Shown piece after piece: positions 1 through 8,335 of a stretch of DNA of 64,000 bases (position 1 is its first letter; each line of letters begins with the position of its first letter). Source of the DNA: Bacillota bacterium (lineage in GTDB: Bacteria; Bacillota; Clostridia; Acetivibrionales; DSM-1351); NCBI GenBank assembly GCA_023390335.1, contig JAEWCZ010000087.1:62001-126000 (forward strand), given 5' to 3'. A program made the position numbers and the translations under genes. The notes under the pieces were generated by a model. That model had not been told where the DNA came from. It saw nothing but the letters and a program-made list of their open reading frames with translations, and did not search any database.

Positions 1-962
1 TGATTTTGGAGATCCTGCATCTTAAGGTTATCTGTTTGAGAAGTCAGTTGTAGTTGATCATTTTCTATCCTGACCAGTAAATCACCCTTCTTTACAAACT
101 GGTTTTCCTTAACATTTACTACAGCTAACGTACCCTGTGCCTGTGCTTTTACGTTTTCTTTGTTTGCATAGGAAAACCTGCTTTCTTCGCTTGAGCTTAC
201 CTCAGTGCCGTTAGTTAGCTTGAAATCAACACTGCTGGCCATTGATTCATCAGATAAAGTTCCCGGGTTATTTACTGTAACTATAACATCTCTTACCATT
301 CCTCCTGTGGAAGCTGTATGAGTATTGTCATCAATTTCAGTAACTACACCGTTTATGGTATCTGTAAACTGCTGTAGATTAATCTTCACTGACTGTCCTA
401 TTTTTACATATGGAATATTTGCTGTACTTAACGGAATAGATAATTTAAGCTTTGAAGTATCTGTTATTGTAAAAAGTGTCATTCCGTTGTTTACATTGTC
501 TCCTTTTACAGCCGTAACCCCGGTTACCTTACCGCCAAATGGTGCAGTAACCGTCATATTGGAATAGCTTTTGGATGTATTGCTTTCACTTACCTGCTGT
601 TGATCGATAGAATTCTGTATTTTCTGAATTTGGAGCTTTGCATCGGTATCGTCCATTTCATAAAGTAGTTCACCTTTTTTAACTGTGTCACCTACTTTTT
701 TATATGCCTTGATTATCTTCCCCTGAACATTAGACATGATATCCGATGTACTGGCAGACTCAATTGTTCCCGATCCTGAAAGACTTACCTCGATAGTACC
801 TCTGGTTACTTGTGTAGTTCTTTTTGCCGATGCCATTGTACTCGTTGACTCCCTCTGCCTTACTACAAGGAATATGCCTACTGCTACAGCCAAAACAACC
901 ACCAGTGATATCACAAGTGTTATAATTCTTTTACGACTCCACTTTTTAGTACCTTTCCCCAT
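1..962 (-). CDS. HlyD/RND-type efflux periplasmic adaptor (MacA-like), C-terminus off window
   Basis: The reading frame opens at an ATG at 962, behind a GAGGTGG ribosome site, and stays open to base 1, so only about 320 residues are present. A basic N-terminus is followed by one membrane helix (about residues 12-32). Next come a biotinyl-lipoyl-like strand set (GDTVKKGELLYEMDD) and a short linker. A second lipoyl half (VTAPFGGKVTGVTAVKGDNV) and a beta-barrel segment follow. Such adaptors link an inner-membrane MacB-type ABC permease or RND pump to export; in Gram-positive cells they work with a MacB-like ABC transporter, expected just beyond the left edge. A second repeat near the edge (VKENQFVKKGDLLVRIEND) suggests a duplicated lipoyl unit, which is slightly unusual. 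The family is clear; the substrate is unknown. Confidence 0.85.
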   Translation of the reverse strand, partial: MGKGTKKWSRKRIITLVISLVVVLAVAVGIFLVVRQRESTSTMASAKRTTQVTRGTIEVSLSGSGTIESASTSDIMSNVQGKIIKAYKKVGDTVKKGELLYEMDDTDAKLQIQKIQNSIDQQQVSESNTSKSYSNMTVTAPFGGKVTGVTAVKGDNVNNGMTLFTITDTSKLKLSIPLSTANIPYVKIGQSVKINLQQFTDTINGVVTEIDDNTHTASTGGMVRDVIVTVNNPGTLSDESMASSVDFKLTNGTEVSSSEESRFSYANKENVKAQAQGTLAVVNVKENQFVKKGDLLVRIENDQLQLTSQTDNLKMQDLQN

Positions 963-1083
963 TAAATCCACCTCTTCAAAATAAGTAAACTGCATAATTC
1001 TTTTATTAAAATAATATTAAATTTTTATGTTTTCCCTGTGTTTGAATTGTGAACAAACTGTAAATGGTTCAAGTTAATAGAAA

Positions 1084-1119
1084 TAAAAAAAAAGACAGTC
1101 TGCTTTTATGCAAACCGCC
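1084..1119 (-). terminator. Rho-independent terminator of the ior-mgsA-paaK operon
   Basis: On the minus strand a 10-bp stem (GGCGGTTTGC with GCAGACTGTC, including G-U pairs) closes an ATAAAA loop and is followed by nine T residues. It lies just after the paaK stop codon. Confidence 0.8.
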
Positions 1120-1135
1120 TTTAGATTTTCTTTGT

Positions 1136-2377
1136 TTAACTATGTCTGTAATCAATTATTCTCTTGCTCTTTTTTTCGCTTCTGGGAAGGCTGCCAATGC
1201 GACTGGCTTCGGCTATAATATGTATTCCGATTCTTTTTTTGAATAAGTCAACGATATTGGATTCGATTTCCTCACGTTCAGTATCCCCATCGGAATTATA
1301 TTCAACCTTGAGAGTCATAACATCCTTTCCATTTAGATGGTCAATAATAATTTGGTACTCACTGCTTGCTCCGTCAACATCCTTTAGTATCTCATCAATC
1401 TGTCCGGGATAGATGTTCACGCCTTTTACCTTAACCATGTCATCAGTACGACCAATAATCCTATCAATACGTGGATATTCCAGACCACACTTACATTTTC
1501 CCGGTATTATTCTTGTCAAATCTCTCGTTCTGTACCTGAGAAGTGGCGCTCCTTCCTTTCGTAGAGTTGTAATTACCAACTCACCAACCTCTCCCACCGG
1601 GAGAACCTCCTCGGTCACAGGGTCAATTATCTCAAAATAAAGGTAATCATCGTAATAATGCATCCCGTCGTGGCAAGGGCAGTCAATTGCTATACCCGGT
1701 CCGTAAATCTCTGTAAGGCCGTAAATATCATAAATATCAATCTTAAGCTCATTTTTTATACGCTGTCTCATTTTTTCGCCCCAGCGTTCTGAACCAATGA
1801 TGCCCTTCCTCAGATGAATATCAGAGCCTATCCCTCTTTTTTCAACCTCTTCTGCCAGTACAAGTGCATACGATGATGTTCCAATAATAACAGTTGACTT
1901 CAAATCCATCATCATCTGAAGCTGTTTGTCAGTATTGCCGGGGCCCATGGGAACAGCCATTGCGCCAAGTCTTTCAGCACCTGCCTGAAAGCCTATGCCG
2001 GCTGTCCACAGTCCGTAGCCCGGGGTAATCTGAATCCGGTCAAGGGGTGTAACCCCTGCTATACTAAAGCTTCTGGACATCATTTCTGCCCAATCTGATA
2101 CATCCTGAGCAGTGTAAGGGATTATTATTGGCTTACCTGTGGTTCCTGATGACGAATGTATTCTGATAATCTGTTCATCGGGTACTGCCTGTAACCCAAG
2201 TGGATATGCATCTCTAAGTTCTTCCTTTACCGTAAAAGGAAGCTTTTTAATCTGTTCAAGGGATTTTATATCGTTAATGTTTACACCGTTTTTTTGAAAC
2301 TTATCCTTGTAAAAGGGACTGTTTTGGCTTATGTTTACCAGTAATTTTTGCAATAGTTCAAACTGGTCTATGCTCAT
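1136..2377 (-). CDS. paaK: phenylacetate-CoA ligase family protein
   Basis: A 413-residue adenylate-forming enzyme that activates phenylacetate or another aryl acid to its CoA thioester using ATP. Visible motifs are the phosphate loop SSGTTGKP, the adenine-region motif YGLTE, RTRDLT, and the C-terminal hinge VKVKGVNIYPGQI typical of PaaK. Length matches the family (about 430). The frame could be extended to a TTG at 2419, but that has no ribosome site; the ATG at 2377 follows AGAAGAGATGAG and gives the usual N-terminus. It is the last gene of iorA-iorB-mgsA-paaK. In anaerobes this ligase is often found beside indolepyruvate oxidoreductase, where it interconverts aryl-acetyl-CoA and aryl-acetate. 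That pairing supports the role; the exact acid (phenyl-, hydroxyphenyl- or indole-acetate) is not visible. Confidence 0.9.
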   Translation of the reverse strand: MSIDQFELLQKLLVNISQNSPFYKDKFQKNGVNINDIKSLEQIKKLPFTVKEELRDAYPLGLQAVPDEQIIRIHSSSGTTGKPIIIPYTAQDVSDWAEMMSRSFSIAGVTPLDRIQITPGYGLWTAGIGFQAGAERLGAMAVPMGPGNTDKQLQMMMDLKSTVIIGTSSYALVLAEEVEKRGIGSDIHLRKGIIGSERWGEKMRQRIKNELKIDIYDIYGLTEIYGPGIAIDCPCHDGMHYYDDYLYFEIIDPVTEEVLPVGEVGELVITTLRKEGAPLLRYRTRDLTRIIPGKCKCGLEYPRIDRIIGRTDDMVKVKGVNIYPGQIDEILKDVDGASSEYQIIIDHLNGKDVMTLKVEYNSDGDTEREEIESNIVDLFKKRIGIHIIAEASRIGSLPRSEKKSKRIIDYRHS

Positions 2378-2455
2378 CTTAAACTCATCTCTTCTCTTTA
2401 TTTTTTCTTTATTATACAAATTTTTGCATTTTTTGTCTATGAATTTTACCTAAAA

Positions 2456-2917
2456 TCAGATACCTCCAAAATGTTCCTTTCTAATGCGGCTGTAGTAGTC
2501 TACCACATTTCTCTCATAGTCGTCTTCCATCAAATTGGATGTAAGAACAAAATCGGCCGTCGACTGATTCATTGCAACCGGAATATCATACAACACGGCT
2601 ATTCTCAGCAGCGCCTTTACATCCGGATCATGTGGTTGTGAAGTAAGAGGGTCCCAGAAGAATATCATAAAATCCACTTCTTCATTGGCAATACATGCAC
2701 CTATCTGTTGGTCGCCTCCAAGAGGTCCGCTTTTAAACTTTTTAACAGGCAAGCCTGTTTTTTCAGTAATCATTTTTGCTGTTGTTCCCGTTCCACATAA
2801 GAAATGCTTGCAGAGTATATCTTTCTTGCTATTTGCCCAGTTAATCAAATCTTCTTTTCTGTTATCATGTGCTATTAATGCTATGTGTTTCTGCTTGCCA
2901 AGTTTATTTCCGCTCAT
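2456..2917 (-). CDS. mgsA: methylglyoxal synthase
   Basis: Converts dihydroxyacetone phosphate to methylglyoxal plus phosphate, a bypass of lower glycolysis used when sugar phosphates build up. The 153-residue product has the family core: HDNRKEDLINW near the N-terminus, the phosphate-binding GTGTT, the catalytic-site GPLGGDQQIG, and DPLTSQPHDPDVKALLR. Length is close to the usual 130-155. The ATG at 2917 is chosen because CAGGGGGAT lies eight bases upstream; an in-frame ATG at 2956 would give a longer protein without a clear site. It sits between iorB and paaK with 53- and 78-base gaps and probably shares their transcript. That is an unexpected partner, since methylglyoxal synthesis has no obvious link to aryl-pyruvate oxidation. 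Confidence 0.93.
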   Translation of the reverse strand: MSGNKLGKQKHIALIAHDNRKEDLINWANSKKDILCKHFLCGTGTTAKMITEKTGLPVKKFKSGPLGGDQQIGACIANEEVDFMIFFWDPLTSQPHDPDVKALLRIAVLYDIPVAMNQSTADFVLTSNLMEDDYERNVVDYYSRIRKEHFGGI

Positions 2918-2970
2918 GGTTTTATCCCCCTGTAATTGTACGTTTAGTTGCGTCATTTATGTTATATATT

Positions 2971-3573
2971 TTAGGCATTTTTTAACTCAACTGTTGCTTC
3001 ATATCCCATTTCAAATGCTTTCTGATTAAGTTCTCTGAATTTCTGAGGAACATTTTCAATAATAGTATTAAGCATTATTTCTCTTGTAAAGGGCATTTTA
3101 CCCACAGCTGTAGCAGCTCCTAGCAAGACTACGTTTACTGCTTTTACATTACCTGCTTTTTCAGCCAGTGAATAACCGTCTACAAAATATACTTCCTGTG
3201 AATTGTCTTTTATATATTTGATTATTTCATCGCTATCATAGTGGGAGTTGCCGAGAGATGCTGATACAGGCTTTATCACCTGTGTATTAACAATACAACA
3301 GCCTTTTTTTGAAAGTCTCGGAATACTTCTTGCGGCTTCTGCAAGCTCAAAGGCTATAACCATATCCGCACCTCCAAATGGAATTATAGAGCCGGATTTT
3401 TCGCTGTCAATACGCACATGACTGACAACACAGCCTCCTCTTTGGGACATACCAATAGTTTCAGCAGTTCTTGCAAAGCTGCCCTGATTAATAGCTGCCG
3501 CAGCTATTAGCCTTGAAGCAAGCACTGTTCCCTGTCCTCCTACACCTGATATCAATATATCAATCTTACTCAT
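2971..3573 (-). CDS. iorB: indolepyruvate ferredoxin oxidoreductase, beta subunit
   Basis: The gamma-domain type subunit (200 residues) of the two-subunit indolepyruvate:ferredoxin oxidoreductase, which oxidatively decarboxylates aryl pyruvates to aryl-acetyl-CoA and reduces ferredoxin. The N-terminal GVGGQGTVLASRLIAAAA and the SQRGG..VSHVRI stretch are diagnostic of this subunit. It overlaps the end of iorA by four bases (ATGA), so translation is probably coupled; AGGAGGTG precedes the ATG. Cytoplasmic. Together with IorA it should serve fermentation of tryptophan, phenylalanine and tyrosine after transamination. Confidence 0.93.
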   Translation of the reverse strand: MSKIDILISGVGGQGTVLASRLIAAAAINQGSFARTAETIGMSQRGGCVVSHVRIDSEKSGSIIPFGGADMVIAFELAEAARSIPRLSKKGCCIVNTQVIKPVSASLGNSHYDSDEIIKYIKDNSQEVYFVDGYSLAEKAGNVKAVNVVLLGAATAVGKMPFTREIMLNTIIENVPQKFRELNQKAFEMGYEATVELKNA

Positions 3574-5360
3574 TTCTCTTCACCTCCTATAGCATTAAAC
3601 GGGCAAACATTTGTACATAACCCGCAGCCGTAGCAAAGTGATGGTTCTATACTGACTTTGCCGTCAATAAATGATATCGCCGGACACCCAATGTCAGTAA
3701 TGCATTTTTTGCAATTTTTACAGTTTTCTTTAATGCTATATTTTACAGGCGGTTTAAAAAGAGCAATACAAGGAGCTTCAAATAATACTACTGAGGGGCC
3801 TTTGTATTCTACCGCTTTCTTGATTATTTCTACGGCATTACTGAAATCCAGAGGATTTCCTTTAACTATGTGTCCGACACCACAGGCCTTCACCATTCCG
3901 TATATATCTATTTTCTCTGAAATGCTATTCATCATTGTTTTTCCTGTTCCAGGATGAGGCTGATGGCCTGTCATTGCTGTAGTACTGTTATCCAAGATAA
4001 CCACGGTAATATCGGTATTGTTATATACTGCATTTACAATGCCGGGTATTCCTGTGTGGAAGAATGTGGAGTCTCCGATAAAAGCTATATGCTTTGCTTC
4101 TGGCTGGGCTCTTTTAATCCCTTGTGCCACAGTAATACCAGCGCCCATGCAAAGGCAGGTGTCTACCATATCCAAGGGTTTAGCATTTCCAAGGGTATAA
4201 CAACCTATATCACCTGTAAATACTGCCTTTTGACCTTTCATAGCCGTTTTGACTGCAAAAAAGGAAGCTCTGTGAGGACATCCTGCACAAAGTACGGGCT
4301 GTCTTACAGGTAGTTCAGGTGGTACCACTTTTTCAACGTTTTCTGTTTGGATATTGAGATATTTTGCAAGTACATCATAAACCAATTCAAAGGTATACTC
4401 TCCTGCAAATGGCAGATGCCCTGTTTTTTTACCGAGTACCTTTACATTCTGCTGTTTGGAGGCACAAAACATTGCTATCTCCTCTTCAACAACAGGATCA
4501 AGCTCTTCAAATACAAGAACTTCGTCCAGTCCTTCAAGGAAACAGGATGCTGCCGCCTTTGGCAATGGGTAGGGAGTTCCCACTTTAAACAGCTTTACAT
4601 TGGCATTTAATTTTTCCAGGGCCTCCACTACATATGAATATGCAACTCCTGATGCAGCAACACCAAGTTTTCCATCTTTTCCTTCAACCTTGTTGAAACT
4701 TATTCCTGAAAAAATATCACTTAGCTTATGTTGAAGTTCCTCAATATGAAGATGCTTTTTGTAAGCAAGGCTTGGGAATATAACCCACCTGGGGTCTTTC
4801 ACGAACCCCTCAATCTTATGGTCATGTCTTTTTTCATCTACGTCTATAGTTGCACAGGAATGACATATCCTTGTGGTAGGTCTCAAAAATACAGGAAGCT
4901 CCACCATTTCTGACAATTCAAAAGCATATTGGATCATTTCATACGCTTCTTCAGGTGATGATGGGTCAAGTACAGGAAGATTTGAATATCTTGCAAAATG
5001 CCTTGTATCCTGCTCGGTCTGGGATGAAAAAGGCCCCGGGTCATCAGCAACCAGTACTACCATACCACCTTTAACTCCAATATACGCCAGACTCATTAGC
5101 GGGTCAGAAGCAACATTCAATCCTACTTGCTTCATGGTTACCAAGGTTCTGGCACCGGAATATGCCGCACCCGCAGCTACTTCCATTGCTGATTTTTCAT
5201 TTACAGACCATTCCACATATATATCACCTGGATTATTATGGGCTACTGATTCAAGTACCTCTGTAGAAGGGGTTCCGGGGTATCCAGTTACGATATTTAC
5301 CCCTGCTCTTATAGCACCAAGGGCTATGGCCTCGTTACCCATAAGTAGTTTCTTAGACAT
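3570..5360 (-). CDS. iorA: indolepyruvate ferredoxin oxidoreductase, alpha subunit
   Basis: The catalytic, thiamine-diphosphate-binding subunit (596 residues). The N-terminal pyrimidine-binding domain begins MGNEAIALGAIRAGV and carries GYPGTPSTE. The central part has the second thiamine domain with CAGCPHR, GDIGCYTLG and GDSTFFHTG. The C-terminus holds two [4Fe-4S] sites: CKNCKKCITDIGCP and CYGCGLCTNVCP, which pass electrons to ferredoxin. All expected cysteines are present and length is typical (about 600). GGGGAGG precedes the ATG. It is the first gene of the operon, with its own promoter at 5409-5438. Known family chemistry is decarboxylation of indole-, phenyl- and 4-hydroxyphenyl-pyruvate; which is preferred here cannot be read from sequence. 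Confidence 0.95.
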   Translation of the reverse strand: MSKKLLMGNEAIALGAIRAGVNIVTGYPGTPSTEVLESVAHNNPGDIYVEWSVNEKSAMEVAAGAAYSGARTLVTMKQVGLNVASDPLMSLAYIGVKGGMVVLVADDPGPFSSQTEQDTRHFARYSNLPVLDPSSPEEAYEMIQYAFELSEMVELPVFLRPTTRICHSCATIDVDEKRHDHKIEGFVKDPRWVIFPSLAYKKHLHIEELQHKLSDIFSGISFNKVEGKDGKLGVAASGVAYSYVVEALEKLNANVKLFKVGTPYPLPKAAASCFLEGLDEVLVFEELDPVVEEEIAMFCASKQQNVKVLGKKTGHLPFAGEYTFELVYDVLAKYLNIQTENVEKVVPPELPVRQPVLCAGCPHRASFFAVKTAMKGQKAVFTGDIGCYTLGNAKPLDMVDTCLCMGAGITVAQGIKRAQPEAKHIAFIGDSTFFHTGIPGIVNAVYNNTDITVVILDNSTTAMTGHQPHPGTGKTMMNSISEKIDIYGMVKACGVGHIVKGNPLDFSNAVEIIKKAVEYKGPSVVLFEAPCIALFKPPVKYSIKENCKNCKKCITDIGCPAISFIDGKVSIEPSLCYGCGLCTNVCPFNAIGGEEK

Positions 5361-5372
5361 TTTACCTCCCCT

Positions 5373-5387
5373 GAGCCAAAACGGCTC
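5373..5387 (-). promoter_or_regulatory. small hairpin beside the iorA ribosome site
   Basis: GAGCC-gtttt-GGCTC forms a five-base stem directly before the GGGGAGG of iorA on the minus strand. It could shield or space the ribosome site. No antiterminator partner was found. Confidence 0.35.
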
Positions 5388-5408
5388 AAAAACTAATATA
5401 ATAGAAAA

Positions 5409-5438
5409 ATTATATCATATTTAATACGAATTTCGCAA
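5409..5438 (-). promoter_or_regulatory. promoter of the ior operon
   Basis: On the minus strand a -35-like TTGCGA (5433-5438) and a perfect -10 TATAAT (5409-5414) are separated by 18 bases. They lie about 50 bases before the iorA start. Around the -35 a short direct repeat (TTGACGAAA, TTGCGAAA) is visible. Confidence 0.6.
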
Positions 5439-5583
5439 AATTTCGTCAAATATCCGCTTAAAATCATAAATTCCTAATTAATTTAAAATTTCCTTTAAAA
5501 GTTAATATTTTTATTTATTGGGTACATACAGTAATATAAGTATTTAAATATACCGATAATAAACTTAAAGGGAGGGTTTTATT

Positions 5584-5925
5584 ATGAAGATGATAGTTGC
5601 AATTGTAAGGCCGGAAGCCTTTGAAGATGTAAAGCAGGCACTTTTTAATGCAAAGGTTGCAAAAATGACAGTAAGCCACGTAAAGGGCTGTGGGCAGCAA
5701 ATGGGCTACACCGAGAGCTATCGCGGAAAAGTTACCGAAGTAAATCTTTTGAACAAAATCAGATTTGAAATCTGCGTAAATGATGACTATGTCAAACCGA
5801 CCGTAGACGCCATAATGGAAACGGCAAGAAGTGGAAACATTGGGGACGGAAAAATTTTTGTACTTCCAATCGAAGAGTGTTATCGTATTAGAACAGGAGA
5901 AGAAGGCTCCGAGGCTATCGGCTAA
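5584..5925 (+). CDS. PII family (GlnB/GlnK-like) signal protein
   Basis: A 113-residue trimeric PII-type regulator that would sense ATP/ADP and 2-oxoglutarate. It starts MKMIVAIVRPE and ends with the family signature GDGKIF and IRTGEE. The ATG follows GGGAGGG. In the T-loop the usual YRGAEY is replaced by YRGKVTE, so the tyrosine that is uridylylated in many bacteria is absent; such a form would signal by ligand binding alone. It stands alone, with no amtB, glnA or nif gene beside it in the window, so its partner cannot be named from context. It is divergent from the ior operon. Family assignment is firm; function in nitrogen control is inferred. Confidence 0.9.
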   Translation: MKMIVAIVRPEAFEDVKQALFNAKVAKMTVSHVKGCGQQMGYTESYRGKVTEVNLLNKIRFEICVNDDYVKPTVDAIMETARSGNIGDGKIFVLPIEECYRIRTGEEGSEAIG

Positions 5926-5948
5926 GATAGAACCGGGAAAGCAGAATA

Positions 5949-5982
5949 AGGGACGGGTGCCTGTTTTTGAGCATCTGTCCCT
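5949..5982. repeat. imperfect palindrome after the PII gene
   Basis: AGGGACGGGTGC and GCATCTGTCCCT form a 12-bp stem with G-U pairs around a 10-base loop. It sits 24 bases after the PII stop, but no T-run follows, so it is a weak terminator at best. The GGGAC...GTCCC form resembles REP-like repeats that are scattered in many Clostridia genomes; only one copy is in the window. Confidence 0.5.
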
Positions 5983-6091
5983 ACATGGATAATCTTATAA
6001 TATATGGGATTGACTTACTTTCAATTGTCTGTTAATATTTTCCTTTGTGATCACAAATTTACTAATAGGCATAAAGAAAGGTATTAAGTTT

Positions 6092-7054
6092 ATGATAATT
6101 AAAAGAATTAAAAATATGGTGTTAACAGTATTGTTATTTGGTCTTTTTTCTATAAGTGTTTCTGCAGCAGGAGAAAATACTATGTATAATGATGCAGTTT
6201 CGAACATGTTAAGTATGGGATTTTCTCAGCAGTATATAAATGACTTAAATGAAGAGGAAATATTAAAGTACAAAAATGCAACTTTATATTCGTCTGATGA
6301 AAAATATGTTAAAATTATTTCATCAGAAAAAGGTAGTAAAGTTATAGAAAGTTCTGAGAATGAATGGCTAATGCAAAAACAAACTGAAAATAATGTTAAA
6401 GCGGCTAATATAGCAAGTAATGATAAAGTAGCTAATATAGCAGGTAACGATGATCCGGTAGTGACTACTACCAATTGGCTAAAATTAGAAACATCTATTT
6501 TACATAATAGTGGTAATAGTTATTTTATGTCATGTAGATATGAATGGTCAAAAACTCCAACTTATAATTTAGAAGATGTTCTAGGTATGGGCTGCAGTGG
6601 AGCAGATGTTCTATATAATACCTTTACTTTTGTACAAAAATATGACATAACATGTAACCATGCTAGTAATACAAACCCAAAGTATAGCAGTGGAACATCA
6701 ACAATTACCGTAAATGATAATACTCCAAGCAAGTATACTCCCAATGGCATAGCAAAAAAGTTTAATTTACCCATAAAGTACGATGTACATTATGGTAATG
6801 AGTATCCTCGTCCATATTCATACCAAGATTATACTTCCAATATTAGAGGGTATATGAGAGTCGATTTATATAAAAACAATACTAACAACACAATTATTTC
6901 TAACATTGCTACATACGATCATCAACAGTTTGCACTAAGTTTTTCACCATCCATTGAATTTGACTTAAAAGGTGCAATGAGTTTAACAGGCGCCTTTAGC
7001 TTTTCTTCTACCTATGATCAAGTGATAGCAGGAAAAAACAGGATACTTCCATAA
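6092..7054 (+). CDS. secreted protein of unknown function
   Basis: I do not recognise this 320-residue protein. The start at 6092 is chosen because it gives a clean signal peptide: basic MIIKRIK, a hydrophobic core and a likely cut after VSA-A. The mature protein has an acidic, helical N-terminal part, then an imperfect tandem repeat (KAANIASND, KVANIAGND; bases about 6407-6450). A threonine-, asparagine- and tyrosine-rich region that looks like beta structure follows. Two cysteines occur in MSCRYEW and GMGCSGAD, another in DITCNH. Base composition is more AT-rich than the neighbouring metabolic genes. The next gene follows after 32 bases in the same direction and encodes a membrane-anchored unknown, so the two probably form one transcription unit ended at 7681-7716. 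Confidence 0.7.
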   Translation: MIIKRIKNMVLTVLLFGLFSISVSAAGENTMYNDAVSNMLSMGFSQQYINDLNEEEILKYKNATLYSSDEKYVKIISSEKGSKVIESSENEWLMQKQTENNVKAANIASNDKVANIAGNDDPVVTTTNWLKLETSILHNSGNSYFMSCRYEWSKTPTYNLEDVLGMGCSGADVLYNTFTFVQKYDITCNHASNTNPKYSSGTSTITVNDNTPSKYTPNGIAKKFNLPIKYDVHYGNEYPRPYSYQDYTSNIRGYMRVDLYKNNTNNTIISNIATYDHQQFALSFSPSIEFDLKGAMSLTGAFSFSSTYDQVIAGKNRILP

Positions 7055-7086
7055 GTCGTATTTTAATTTTATTGGAGAATTAACCC

Positions 7087-7665
7087 ATGAGTAAGAAAAA
7101 AATAACTTTAGTTATAATTCCAGTTGCTGTATTAATCCTACTAGTAGTCTTACTTATTTATAATTCAACTTTTACTATAGAAAATAACGATAAGGGTATT
7201 AAGACTAAAATAGAAGCATTTATTAACAGAGGTACAACCCCTGAAATGAAAATAACTTTAAAGAATGAAATTCGGATTGGGAATATTAAAATCGTTTCTT
7301 TTGTTGCTTCTTCCTCCGAAGGAAATAACTTCGGATACTGCACATTAACAGAAAGCCCGTTTAAAGAAAAATTTAAAATACAATCAGTGAGATATGGTAC
7401 GGGTCTGATAGATCTGCCTGTTATTAGTACGGAAAGCGGTAAATATCTGATTGCTATAGGAGAACAGTATAATAAAAAAGCTACATATGTTAAAGTTAAG
7501 CTTGATGAGAATAATTATACATTTGATATTAAAAGTCCATATTTCATTTTATATAAAAAAGTTCCAAATGATACTAGTACCTCTCAAGCAGCAGAATTTA
7601 CATTCTATGATAAAAACCATAAAGAAATCCCCTATTCGGACATGATGGAAAAGTTAAAAGAATAA
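7087..7665 (+). CDS. membrane-anchored protein of unknown function
   Basis: A 192-residue product with a short basic start (MSKKK), one strong membrane helix (about residues 6-25, IIPVAVLILLVVLLIY) and an extracytoplasmic domain rich in beta-type alternation. No lipobox, catalytic motif or known domain was recognised. Its single cysteine is in GYCTLTES. It follows the secreted protein gene after 32 bases behind GGAG and ends before a strong terminator. I infer that the pair acts at the cell surface; nothing in the sequence says what it does. Confidence 0.7.
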   Translation: MSKKKITLVIIPVAVLILLVVLLIYNSTFTIENNDKGIKTKIEAFINRGTTPEMKITLKNEIRIGNIKIVSFVASSSEGNNFGYCTLTESPFKEKFKIQSVRYGTGLIDLPVISTESGKYLIAIGEQYNKKATYVKVKLDENNYTFDIKSPYFILYKKVPNDTSTSQAAEFTFYDKNHKEIPYSDMMEKLKE

Positions 7666-7680
7666 TTTTTATATACTTAC

Positions 7681-7716
7681 AAGCAGCATTAGGTAGCCTA
7701 GTGCTGCTTCTTTTCT
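7681..7716 (+). terminator. Rho-independent terminator
   Basis: AAGCAGCATTAGG pairs with CCTAGTGCTGCTT (one G-U) around a three-base loop, followed by CTTTTCT. It ends the two-gene unit 6092-7665. Confidence 0.85.
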
Positions 7717-7809
7717 GTAAATAGCTTGTGAATTTCAAAATATATAGTGATATAATAACTATTGCTTCTTTTACATAGTAGGCGTTTATTAAATTACCGG
7801 AGGATAATT

Positions 7810-8025
7810 ATGAATACAATAAAGCTCGGAAAATACAGACACTTCAAAGGGAATGAATACAGAGTTCTATATATAGCCAAACATAGTGAAACATTGGAGG
7901 AAATGGTTGTTTATCAGGCTCTTTACGGAGATTTCGGAATATGGGTCAGACCTGCTGCAATGTGGGATGAAATAATTGAAAGGGATGGTTTGACTTTCAG
8001 AAGGTTTGAATATATTGGGGAATAA
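7810..8025 (+). CDS. DUF1653 family protein
   Basis: A 71-residue protein with the DUF1653 layout: LGKYRHFKGNEYRVL at the start, then YQALYGDFGIWVRP and FRRFEYIGE at the end. The ATG at 7810 follows CCGGAGG; a longer frame from 7762 lacks a ribosome site and is not conserved in style. DUF1653 proteins are small and their role is not established. No partner gene is evident. Confidence 0.85.
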   Translation: MNTIKLGKYRHFKGNEYRVLYIAKHSETLEEMVVYQALYGDFGIWVRPAAMWDEIIERDGLTFRRFEYIGE

Positions 8026-8033
8026 AGCAACCC

Positions 8034-8192
8034 ATCGAGGTAGTAGATATCACCAGCCCCGCGCTGAATTCCATGTTAGGAAGATATTTCATCGGTCAAA
8101 CTCCCGGAAGTTCCTTTGCTCTATTCTTTTTATCTCCGGGTAAAGAGCAGGTACAGACCAGAGTAGCCTTGGTTGGTGGTAGGAAGAAGTGA
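8034..8192 (+). other. short open frame, possible gene remnant
   Basis: The 310-base stretch between 8025 and 8336 has no complete gene. One frame is open for 52 codons here and reads like real protein (IEVVDITSPALNSMLGRYF, then SFALFFLSPGKEQ, ending VALVGGRKK) but has no ribosome site; its only ATG is internal. Its GC content is higher than that of the surrounding spacer. It may be the tail of a decayed gene. I could not name the family. A weak imperfect hairpin without a T-run lies at about 8239-8275. Confidence 0.25.
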
Positions 8193-8335
8193 ATTTATGA
8201 ACGAATCTAAAAAGACAAAATCTTAGTGCTTTATGTGACAAGGGGCTAATACCTAAAAATTTGGCATTGCCCCCTAAATTTAAACTGATATTTAACACAA
8301 ATCTAAGCTATTTACGAGCACTTTTAAATGATATA

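Noticed and set aside
4873..5424. Long open frame on the plus strand (183 codons) opposite iorA
   Set aside because: It lies fully antisense to iorA, has no family features and no good ribosome site; iorA is certain.
8239..8275. Hairpin-like AGGGGC...GCCCCCT as a terminator
   Set aside because: The stem is imperfect and has no T-run on either strand; it does not clearly end any gene.
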